DNA of 32,671 nucleotides from a virus. The position numbers and the translations under genes were made by a program. The notes below the pieces were generated by a model. The model was not told where the DNA came from, did no database searches, and saw only the letters and a list, made by a program, of their open reading frames with translations. Of the stretch, positions 24,446 to 31,577 are shown in pieces. Every line of letters begins with the position of its first letter. Position 1 is the stretch's first letter. Location of the stretch: positions 1-32,671 of IMG/VR virus record IMGVR_UViG_3300009605_000069; one strand, 5' to 3'.

Positions 24446-26527
24446 ATGGCAAATTCAGCATTTAATTTAAGTAGCGCAATCGGAGCAGACGGAAGGTCTA
24501 TCCGTGCTATAAAAACACAAGCAGGACATGGTTTTTCTGCGGGTACTGTTGTTAGATATGTTCTAAACTCTGTTGATGGTGCAACAGGAGATTTTCAACT
24601 CGCTCGGGCAGATAGTGTTGTAAATGCAGAAGCAGTAGGTGTTGTTGAAAGTGTAAACGGAAATCAATTTACTATTGTATATCAAGGAGAAATTAATACT
24701 GCCAGTTTCATTTCAAACCCAGGAGAAATCATTGGGTTGACAGGTTCTGATGTTTGGTTTCTCGATGCTGGTTGTTCTGGTGGTTTAACTGCCGCGGCGC
24801 CACTTTCCGCTGGAAGTGTTGTAAAACCTATAATTACTCTTGTCAGTGGTTCAACCGATGACAGGGGATTAGTTACAAATTATGTTGGTACTGTTGTTGG
24901 TGGTGAAAATACAGTAAGTCTTGATTCGGTACACCCTGTTGGCGAAATTTGCCCTTGGGGTGGAGAAACATATAATGTACCAGATGGATGGCAACTTTGT
25001 GATGGTAGTACTGTAGGTACTGCAACATATCCAGAATATTATACTCGCATCGGAACAAAATATGGATATTGGATTTCATGTGATGTAACATTCACCGAGG
25101 GCGAGGCAACAGGTTTTACACAGGCTTGTGAGGCCGGTAATACTTGTACGGATACTGGTATAGGTGTTAATGCAAGTGTTATTTCATATACTGAATCTTC
25201 TGGAACAACAGGAACTCTTCTTGTAGACCCAGATTATCTTGTAGGTGGTTTCTCTGCCGGTGGTGAAACACATACTGAAATTTCACCTCACGGATTAATA
25301 TTTAACGCAGGTGCGATGACTATTACAGTTGGCGAAGATTCCACTGGCGGCAACATTGATGCTGTTACAGTAATTGCCGCGAAGACACCAGACTTGAGAG
25401 GTAGACACCTCATCGGTGCAAATCCGGGTGGTGGTGCATTCGGTGGTTTCGATGGATATACCGCAGGACAAATTGGTGGTATGGAAGATGCGGCCACAAC
25501 AAGTATTACTGATGATGGTGGTGGTACAGAAGTAGATGTATACACCGGCGTGGCTTCTTCAAATGCAACACTCCGTTCACCATACCTGGCAGCCCATCAT
25601 ATTATTAGAATTTCAAATATGGGTAAGGCCGCACTCATCGGTGATGTTAGTGTAAACAATGACGGTATAACAGACCATAATACTCCTGTACCAACAAATG
25701 GCGACATTTTAGTGTATGGAACTAGTGGAGGTGTAGATAATTATAGAAATGTTCGACTGTTTAATGAATACCCAAGCACCACATCTGAACTAGATAATTT
25801 TGAGGACTCATTCCAAATTAAAACTTCTTCTGCGGGTGATGCAGGTGCGGGTGCAATTTCAATTGGCCATGTTTCTCCAGAACAAGATATTCATATTAAA
25901 CATCAGAATAGTCCAACAATTAGACTTCAGGATACCTCGTCCGCTGATTGCGTTCTGGACATATATTCCCACCAGACAACCGCAGAGATAAGAACAACTT
26001 CAGACGATGGGTTGAGATTGGGGACCAACGATACTGTTGTGATTACGATAAATACAGAGGCCGACCACAATCAAAGAGTTGATATAAAAGAAGATTTATC
26101 TGTCGATGGGAATTTTGGGGTTACTGGCGATATAGAATGTGCAGGGAATATTAAAGTAGATGGACAAGCATATTCACCATCAACATTGACTTCAGGCGCT
26201 ACGACATTAAATTGCGACAATGGTAATAGTGTTCTAATTCAGCGTAGTGGTGATTTTAACATTGTAGCAGTTAGTGCCCACAAAACAGGCGGAGCATATA
26301 GCATCATATGTAGAAATACTGGTTCGACAAATAGAAACCTTAAATATAATTCTGGGACAGACCCAACTGTTGCAGGACTAAAAATGTATTTTGCAAACAA
26401 TATTGTTCCTAGTACTGTTCTTGCAGGGCAACAGGTGGTAATTTCTATGGTGTCTGACGGAACAAATCTATATTGCACCTTTGCAGATTTCGATGCACCT
26501 GATGCCGAAGTATCGGCAGTAGAGTAA
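24446..26527 (+). CDS. Tail fibre protein with split phage tail collar domain
   Basis: The protein has 693 residues. At about 21-149 lies the domain shared with the 465-residue fibre (AGHGFSAGTVVRYV ... VGVVESVNGNQFTIVYQGEI). At 163-205 is the first half of a phage tail collar domain (HPVGEICPWGG, then VPDGWQLCDGSTVG and TYPEYYTRIGTKYG). The second half (TPDLRGRHLIGANPGG) appears only at about 314, after about 108 inserted residues; it is followed by HHIIRI as usual. The C-terminal third has repeated VDGNFGVTGDIECAGNIKVD fibre-shaft strands. Collar domains occur in short tail fibres such as T4 gp12 and mediate receptor contact. GGAGGATAATTTATAA precedes the ATG. Confidence 0.8.
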   Translation: MANSAFNLSSAIGADGRSIRAIKTQAGHGFSAGTVVRYVLNSVDGATGDFQLARADSVVNAEAVGVVESVNGNQFTIVYQGEINTASFISNPGEIIGLTGSDVWFLDAGCSGGLTAAAPLSAGSVVKPIITLVSGSTDDRGLVTNYVGTVVGGENTVSLDSVHPVGEICPWGGETYNVPDGWQLCDGSTVGTATYPEYYTRIGTKYGYWISCDVTFTEGEATGFTQACEAGNTCTDTGIGVNASVISYTESSGTTGTLLVDPDYLVGGFSAGGETHTEISPHGLIFNAGAMTITVGEDSTGGNIDAVTVIAAKTPDLRGRHLIGANPGGGAFGGFDGYTAGQIGGMEDAATTSITDDGGGTEVDVYTGVASSNATLRSPYLAAHHIIRISNMGKAALIGDVSVNNDGITDHNTPVPTNGDILVYGTSGGVDNYRNVRLFNEYPSTTSELDNFEDSFQIKTSSAGDAGAGAISIGHVSPEQDIHIKHQNSPTIRLQDTSSADCVLDIYSHQTTAEIRTTSDDGLRLGTNDTVVITINTEADHNQRVDIKEDLSVDGNFGVTGDIECAGNIKVDGQAYSPSTLTSGATTLNCDNGNSVLIQRSGDFNIVAVSAHKTGGAYSIICRNTGSTNRNLKYNSGTDPTVAGLKMYFANNIVPSTVLAGQQVVISMVSDGTNLYCTFADFDAPDAEVSAVE

Positions 26528-26533
26528 AATAAT

Positions 26534-28159
26534 ATGACATTTATGGGAAATTTACAACCAGACGATTATGGATGGGCTTTAGACTCAGAAGGCATTCCAG
26601 AAATGTGGATGTGGGTTGGTGGCATTTTTACCGACTCAACAGCAAACCCGGCTTTGTTCGATGAAGACAATAGTAATAAATTGGTATTATTAAAATGCGA
26701 CCCTGTTGATGGTAAAGTTAAAATCAAGCACGATTTTGGCCAAATTTTTGACTTTGATTTTGACGCTGAATATGGAAATTTAGTGTGGGTATCAAGAAAT
26801 GTTTTTCTTATTACAAAAATTATACACAGTAATTTTGTCCCGAACAACATCACACTTGAAACTGTTAAAGCAGTAGTTCATGCTTGTCGTCTTAATGAAA
26901 ATGGTTCAACCGACCCCGATAACTGGACAATTACTAAAAGTGTTTGGAAAAGGGAAATTTTAAAAGAGGGTTACTATGGCGAAGGCCATCCTACCCCATT
27001 TACAAATAGAGAGAGATATCCCGGAGTTCCATCTGGCATGACTGTGATGCCTTCTATGAGTAGGCCCGCGAGAGATTGGTCAGAAAATGGTGCAATTGAA
27101 AAAAATATACTAACAATTACAGGGTCGTGGCCTTATTTTAGTAATGTGGTTTCCCCAAGCGTCACAAATTTCCATGAGGTAATAGTGTTCCGAATGTCTT
27201 CTATTCCAGAAAATGTATTAAACGGCATTCGTGAAAATAATAATACTTATTATGCTAAAGACAGTGCATGGACTGACGGTTCTGATGGTAATAATACAGA
27301 AATAAGTGCTTGGAGTGAAGTTAAAGATTACGGGGTGCCTGATTACTTTTGGAATTCGAATTCTAATCCTTGCGAGGGGACTCATAGTTACTCGAATGAA
27401 GATAAAAGTGACCAGGAAGAAGGTTGGTGTACATGCGACAGTAAAGGAAATTTTTATTATGGAAACTTTGACCACTGGACCGGGTCAGACCCTATAACAT
27501 TTAAAGAATACTGTGACCCCAATTGTCCCCCTTCAAACTGCCCTGATGATTATTTTTATGTTGGTGGAGTTGCAAGAATAAATGCTACAAATGGTTTAAA
27601 CCAATCATCGACGCGAAGTAAATTGATGTTCAACAGAGAAGGCGCACAAGGAGCAGGTTGGGAAGGTTTGGGAACTCCGCCAGGGAACTGGGACAATGCA
27701 GGACAAGATGCAGATAATCCAGGAATACCCTATAAAATAAGTGAAACGACATATAGTTATCTCGACCAATCACACTCCTTAAAACCAGACGGAGGCGCTT
27801 GCGATATTTACGGACAATCAATGAGTCTATTACCGGCAGAAACTTCTTATACTGCGAAAGATACTCTTTTTCTATTACGACAACCAAACCAAGGTGGTGG
27901 TGGTCAGCCGAGGACCAATCAAGAAAGAGAAGGTATGTGGATTGTGAAAGAAAAAACACCAGGCTCTTCAGTGATGCAAGTATTAAAACATTATTCCTGT
28001 CATCACCAAGGAAGTAACAGCAGTCCAGATTCGGCCATTGACGATGGTGGTAATGGTGGTTGGTCTTGTTTAGGAATGGCTCACTTAGAAAGTGGAGATA
28101 CCAATGAAGGCAAAACAATAAGTCTTGGGATGTGTTTTAGGCCAAACTCTTATAAATAA
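26534..28159 (+). CDS. Orphan 541-residue cysteine-containing protein, possible adhesin
   Basis: I do not recognise this protein. Residues 1-130 read as repeated beta strands with Trp and Asp turns (WMWVGGIFTDSTANPALFDE, KVKIKHDFGQIFDFDFDAEY). At about 298-340 there is a cysteine cluster (EEGWCTCDSKGNFYYGNFDH, then EYCDPNCPPSNCPDDYF), and further cysteines near the C-terminus. There is no signal peptide or membrane helix. The place after two fibre genes and before the neck block suggests a host-contact protein or an assembly factor, with beta-propeller or other all-beta folds possible. The stop codon lies within a TATAAATAA string, noted and discounted as a promoter. Confidence 0.6.
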   Translation: MTFMGNLQPDDYGWALDSEGIPEMWMWVGGIFTDSTANPALFDEDNSNKLVLLKCDPVDGKVKIKHDFGQIFDFDFDAEYGNLVWVSRNVFLITKIIHSNFVPNNITLETVKAVVHACRLNENGSTDPDNWTITKSVWKREILKEGYYGEGHPTPFTNRERYPGVPSGMTVMPSMSRPARDWSENGAIEKNILTITGSWPYFSNVVSPSVTNFHEVIVFRMSSIPENVLNGIRENNNTYYAKDSAWTDGSDGNNTEISAWSEVKDYGVPDYFWNSNSNPCEGTHSYSNEDKSDQEEGWCTCDSKGNFYYGNFDHWTGSDPITFKEYCDPNCPPSNCPDDYFYVGGVARINATNGLNQSSTRSKLMFNREGAQGAGWEGLGTPPGNWDNAGQDADNPGIPYKISETTYSYLDQSHSLKPDGGACDIYGQSMSLLPAETSYTAKDTLFLLRQPNQGGGGQPRTNQEREGMWIVKEKTPGSSVMQVLKHYSCHHQGSNSSPDSAIDDGGNGGWSCLGMAHLESGDTNEGKTISLGMCFRPNSYK

Positions 28160-28164
28160 TTTAT

Positions 28165-28431
28165 ATGGGTGATTTTAGACACTACGGTGATAAATTTTTT
28201 ATAAACGGAAACAAATTTGATATAAAAGTTCTTAATGAATTTGACCCAGAATATTCTTTACCAGAAGGGTTAAACAGACACTATACCCAAGGTAAAAAAC
28301 ACATTATAACAAACGGTAAGTGGCAGATACCAGAGGAATTTCCTTGGAAAAAGGGAGATGTTTATATCAAATCTATTAGAGAATTGATGTATTTAGAACA
28401 ACAACTCAATTTAGATGAAGAATTTGAATAA
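28165..28431 (+). CDS. Small orphan protein upstream of the neck genes
   Basis: The 88-residue protein starts five bases after the orphan's stop and has no strong Shine-Dalgarno. It is mixed alpha/beta and acidic at the end (EQQLNLDEEFE); the centre reads LPEGLNRHYTQGKKHIITNG then KWQIPEEFPWKKGDVYIKS. Phage genomes often hold such short proteins, but I cannot attach a family. It is the last gene before the promoter region of the neck block, so it closes the fibre transcription unit. Confidence 0.55.
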   Translation: MGDFRHYGDKFFINGNKFDIKVLNEFDPEYSLPEGLNRHYTQGKKHIITNGKWQIPEEFPWKKGDVYIKSIRELMYLEQQLNLDEEFE

Positions 28432-28445
28432 CTCCACTTAAGGGT

Positions 28446-28475
28446 TTGTTATACTTATACATATATTTGTATAAT
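28446..28475 (+). promoter_or_regulatory. Sigma70-like promoter for the neck/packaging block
   Basis: TTGTTA (28446-28451) and TATAAT (28470-28475) are separated by 18 bases, close to the ideal 17. They lie in a 64-base gap, the largest on the plus strand of this window, upstream of gp13, whose AGGAG (28482-28486) follows. The match to host-type promoters contrasts with the T4-late-type TATAAATA box before gp48. Confidence 0.55.
28455..28474. promoter_or_regulatory. Perfect inverted repeat overlapping the -10 box (possible operator)
   Basis: TTATACA (28455-28461) and TGTATAA (28468-28474) are perfect 7-bp inverted repeats with a 6-base spacer. The right half overlaps TATAAT, so a dimeric DNA-binding protein bound there would block or shape the promoter. 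It is AT-only and lacks a T tract, so a terminator is unlikely. Confidence 0.45.
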
Positions 28476-28495
28476 AATACTAGGAGCAGTTATAA

Positions 28496-29239
28496 ATGGC
28501 ACAACCCACATCAAGAGCAACATTAAAAGATTACGCTTTACGAAGACTTGGCGCACCAGTTATTGAAATTAATGTAGATGATGCTCAACTGGAAGATAGA
28601 ATTGACGATGCGTTGCAATTCTTTGCAGAATATCATTTTGATGGAGTAGAAAAGACTTATCTTAAACATCAAATTACACAAACAGATATTGACAATGAAT
28701 ATCTTACCGTTGATGACAGTGTAATTTCTGTTACAAGATTATTCCAGTTTAGTGAAGGTACTGTAAATCTTTTTGATGTTAGATACCAAATGGCATTAAA
28801 TGATTTTTATGGATTAAGAAATCCTAACCAATCTTTGATGCACTATGATATAACCAAAAGACACCTTTCACTCGTTCAAGATATTCTTGAACCTGAAAAA
28901 TCTATTAGATTTAGTAGAGTAACTAATCGACTAAAAATCGATATGAAATGGAGTGAAGATGCAACTCTCGGTGATTATCTTGTTGCAGAAGCATACATGG
29001 TTTTAGACCCAGAAACATGGCCAGAAATTTACAAAGATAGAATGTTAAAACGATATGTTACGGCAACATTTAAAAGACAATGGGGTTCTAACTTATCAAA
29101 ATTTGACGGAATTCAACTTCCAGGCGGAGTTCAATTTAACGGTAGAGAATTAATGGAACAAGCACAAACAGAAATTGATAAAATAGAAGACCAAGTTCAA
29201 GAGATGTATGAACTTCCACCTGAATTTATAGTAGGTTAA
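28496..29239 (+). CDS. gp13: gp13-like neck protein
   Basis: At 247 residues the protein fits gp13 (T4: 309) and shows its conserved N-terminus: LKDYALRRLGAPVIEINVDD, then QLEDRIDDALQFFAEYHFDG. The middle has NDFYGLRNPNQSLMHYDITK and the C-terminal part WPEIYKDRMLKRYVTATFKR and QWGSNLSKFDGIQLPGGV, all typical. gp13 forms the neck ring with gp14 beneath the portal and closes the packaged head. AGGAG sits nine bases before the ATG. The gene starts the neck block and is followed after one base by gp14. Confidence 0.92.
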   Translation: MAQPTSRATLKDYALRRLGAPVIEINVDDAQLEDRIDDALQFFAEYHFDGVEKTYLKHQITQTDIDNEYLTVDDSVISVTRLFQFSEGTVNLFDVRYQMALNDFYGLRNPNQSLMHYDITKRHLSLVQDILEPEKSIRFSRVTNRLKIDMKWSEDATLGDYLVAEAYMVLDPETWPEIYKDRMLKRYVTATFKRQWGSNLSKFDGIQLPGGVQFNGRELMEQAQTEIDKIEDQVQEMYELPPEFIVG

Positions 29240-29240
29240 A

Positions 29241-30179
29241 ATGGCGACTAATAAGTTTTTCAAACATGCGATTAAGTCCGAACAAGGTTTAATAGAAGAT
29301 TTAACCACAGAATCAATTAAAATCTATGGACATGATGTAATCTATATCCCAAGAACATTGGTTAATAAAGATTTCTTGTTTGGAGAAGATACTATTTCTA
29401 AATTTGAACAGGGTATCAATATCGAAATGTATATTTCCAGTGTTGATGGATTTGAGGGTGAAGGTGATTTTGCTTCTAAGTTTGGTATTCAAATAAAAGA
29501 TACTGTGGAATTTGTTGTATCTAAAAAGCAATTTGAAAGATATTTATCTCACGAAAGTTCAATTAATAGACCTAGAGAAGGGGACTTAATATATCTTCCT
29601 CTCTCAAAGGGTTTGTTTGAAATTAAATTTGTAGAACATGAAAATCCATTTTATCAATTGGGTAGACTTCATTCATATAAACTTTCATGTGAACTCTTTG
29701 AATATAGTGAAGAAGATTTCACTACTGGATTTACTGATATTGATAGGGTTGAAGATATTTCAGAAAATATTGCATTCAACATTTATGTTACTGGCGGATA
29801 TACCACTAACTATAGTGTTGGTGAATATGTTTATCAAGGAACTGCTGGATTTGGACCTAGTGGCGTAAGTGCATCATGGTATGCAACTGTTCTAAATTGG
29901 GCTACTGGAGGAACTGCTGGACCGGATGGTGCAGGATATAATTTACTAACCGTTGCAGGACCTTCTGGCGCAACAGGATTTGTTACAGGAACGAGTGTTA
30001 CTGCTGGAGTTAGTGGTGCAAGTTCAGATGCATTCTATATCGCAGGAAATACATTAGACCCAGCGATACGAACGGTTGTCATTGCAGATGATTATGATGA
30101 TGCAGATGATTTTGAAATGGGTGGGGATTCCATCTTTGACTTTACTGATACTGACCCATTCTCGGAGGGTAATCTATAA
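29241..30179 (+). CDS. gp14: gp14-like neck protein, with inserted C-terminal module
   Basis: The 312-residue protein has the gp14 N-terminal core (ESIKIYGHDVIYIPRTLVNK, then LFGEDTISKFEQGINIEMYI and KDTVEFVVSKKQFER) and the REGDLIYLPLSKGLFEIKFV strand pair. T4 gp14 is about 256 residues. The extra part at about 185-256 is a copy of the recurring module (YSVGEYVYQGTAG...), closely resembling YSIGNYVQQQ in gp7. An acidic tail ending DTDPFSEGNL follows. gp14 joins gp13 in the neck. Its final bases form the first copy of an 18-bp direct repeat that recurs at the end of the next gene. Confidence 0.9.
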   Translation: MATNKFFKHAIKSEQGLIEDLTTESIKIYGHDVIYIPRTLVNKDFLFGEDTISKFEQGINIEMYISSVDGFEGEGDFASKFGIQIKDTVEFVVSKKQFERYLSHESSINRPREGDLIYLPLSKGLFEIKFVEHENPFYQLGRLHSYKLSCELFEYSEEDFTTGFTDIDRVEDISENIAFNIYVTGGYTTNYSVGEYVYQGTAGFGPSGVSASWYATVLNWATGGTAGPDGAGYNLLTVAGPSGATGFVTGTSVTAGVSGASSDAFYIAGNTLDPAIRTVVIADDYDDADDFEMGGDSIFDFTDTDPFSEGNL

Positions 30180-30181
30180 TG
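30164..30181 (+). repeat. 18-bp direct repeat, copy 1 (end of gp14)
   Basis: GGAGGGTAATCTATAATG spans the last codons and stop of gp14 and the next ATG. It is identical to 30721-30738. It contains a GGAGG ribosome binding site followed by the overlapping stop/start TAATG. The bases flanking the two copies differ. Confidence 0.95.
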
Positions 30182-30736
30182 GCACATAAGTGGATAGATT
30201 TAAATAAAATTATTATTAGAAATGCAAAATGTTTGACGACAGACAATTTACCAAACAAAATCCAGGACAAAGATTTCGGTCATTATTTATTCAAAATAAA
30301 AGATTCAGTTCATTATAAATCACTTGAAGATTCTGTTACATGTCCCAAGTGTGACGGAGATAAATGTAAACATTGCGATGGCAGGGGATACCATCTAAAC
30401 TTGGACTTATATTTAGATTATTGTAAACACACTCAGCCAGAGAAAGACAGCGAATGGCACTCTAATCGTTATAAAAACCTTATAGATTCGTTCCATACTA
30501 ATGGATTTGGAAAATGTCCCAGTGGAGAAAGAATTAGATTACATATTTTGCCAAATCAAGATGCATTTTTTTGCGTAGATGGGTCGCATAGACTGGCAGT
30601 TATTTTACGATACGGCCACCATAACGAGAGCAAAATTCCAGGCCACTATTTTGATATTGTTCCTTGGGACCCGCTTGGGAGGGGCCATCCTTCGGCACAT
30701 CTATATCCGCGGATTAAAATGGAGGGTAATCTATAA
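30179..30736 (+). CDS. Inserted zinc-finger / DGSHR-motif protein (moron-like)
   Basis: The 185-residue protein sits between gp14 and gp15, which are adjacent in T4. It has a CxxC-x4-CxxC zinc site (Cys55, 58, 63, 66, within CPKCDGDKCKHCDGRG) like half of a DnaJ zinc finger, and FFCVDGSHRLAVIL at about 130-143, the 'DGxHR' motif of ParB-like and sulfiredoxin-like domains. I do not know a phage protein combining these. Both ends are embedded in 18-bp direct repeats, so deletion between them would restore a clean gp14-gp15 junction. A nuclease, ATP-binding or regulatory role is possible; none is shown. Confidence 0.65.
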   Translation: MAHKWIDLNKIIIRNAKCLTTDNLPNKIQDKDFGHYLFKIKDSVHYKSLEDSVTCPKCDGDKCKHCDGRGYHLNLDLYLDYCKHTQPEKDSEWHSNRYKNLIDSFHTNGFGKCPSGERIRLHILPNQDAFFCVDGSHRLAVILRYGHHNESKIPGHYFDIVPWDPLGRGHPSAHLYPRIKMEGNL

Positions 30737-30738
30737 TG
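30721..30738 (+). repeat. 18-bp direct repeat, copy 2 (end of inserted gene)
   Basis: Identical to 30164-30181; offset 557 bases. It spans the last codons of the inserted gene (EGNL and stop, as in gp14) and the gp15 ATG. Confidence 0.95.
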
Positions 30739-31566
30739 TTTACTACATTTTATCATAATTCAGTAAGAAACGTAGTAATTGCTTTTGGGTCTTTATTTAA
30801 TGACATTTATGTTACTAGAAAAAATGCAGATGGAACTACAAAAGAACAAATCAAAGTTCCTATTTCATATGGACCTAGTGAAAAATTTATTAGAAGAATT
30901 AGCGAATCTAGTTCAATTACAGATGATACTAAAGTAGCAATTACTCTTCCAAGGCTTGGGTTTGAATTAACCTCTATGGACTATGATGGACAGAGAAAAA
31001 GAAATACAATGAGTCAGCGAACTCTTATGGCCGATACTGGTGTAACGAGTGTATCATTTGATTATGCAGAAGTTCCGTATAATTTTTCTTTTAGGTTGTC
31101 TGCTTTTGTTAGACATATGGATGATGGACTGCAAATAGTAGAACAAATTTTACCATACTTTACTCCAGAATTTAATGTTACTATTAATATGACCAGTCTT
31201 CACTCAAAAATTGACATGCCTGTTATATTACAATCTACTGCAATCACCGAAGACTATGAAGGCGATTTTGATGCAAGAAGAAATCTTCAATTTGATTTTG
31301 AGTTTTTAGCAAAATCTTATGTTTATGGTCCTGTCAAATCATCTAAAATTATCAAGCAAGTTGATGCAACAATATGGAACAGCGATTTTACAGGAAGTGG
31401 CGATGGTCTTTCTGGAGCAACAGGAGCATTATCAATGTTAGAAACTTTTGTTACTGGTCCTTCTGGTTCGGCATCTGCAATTGATGATTATTCATCAGAT
31501 ACACTAACATGGGTATTTGGTGCTTCTATGGATTACGCAGGCAATACATATAATACCAACCCATAA
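30736..31566 (+). CDS. gp15: gp15-like tail sheath terminator / tail completion protein
   Basis: The 276-residue protein (T4 gp15: 272) begins MFTTFYHNSVRNVVIAFGSL with FNDIYVTRKN, then IKVPISYGPSEKFIRRI, ITLPRLGFELTSMDYDGQRK and RNTMSQ, the characteristic gp15 pattern. The VPYNFSFRLSAFVRHMDDGL and QIVEQILPYFTPEF segment follows. In T4 it forms the hexameric ring that locks the last sheath ring and joins tail to neck. The C-terminal 50 residues are Gly/Ser-rich and not part of the T4 core. GGAGG from the second repeat copy precedes its ATG. Confidence 0.93.
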   Translation: MFTTFYHNSVRNVVIAFGSLFNDIYVTRKNADGTTKEQIKVPISYGPSEKFIRRISESSSITDDTKVAITLPRLGFELTSMDYDGQRKRNTMSQRTLMADTGVTSVSFDYAEVPYNFSFRLSAFVRHMDDGLQIVEQILPYFTPEFNVTINMTSLHSKIDMPVILQSTAITEDYEGDFDARRNLQFDFEFLAKSYVYGPVKSSKIIKQVDATIWNSDFTGSGDGLSGATGALSMLETFVTGPSGSASAIDDYSSDTLTWVFGASMDYAGNTYNTNP

Positions 31567-31577
31567 GGAGAATATAA

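Noticed and set aside
27630-28118. Minus-strand frame of 162 codons inside the 541-residue gene
   Set aside because: It is rich in Leu, His and Phe typical of an antisense shadow, with no RBS or neighbours on that strand.
28151-28158. TATAAATA at the end of the 541-residue gene as a late promoter
   Set aside because: It encodes the final Tyr-Lys and stop, and the next ATG follows after six bases; probably chance.
28428-28452. Weak hairpin ATAAC...GTTAT as a terminator after the 88-residue gene
   Set aside because: The stem is short and mismatched, there is no T tract and it overlaps the -35 box; not convincing.
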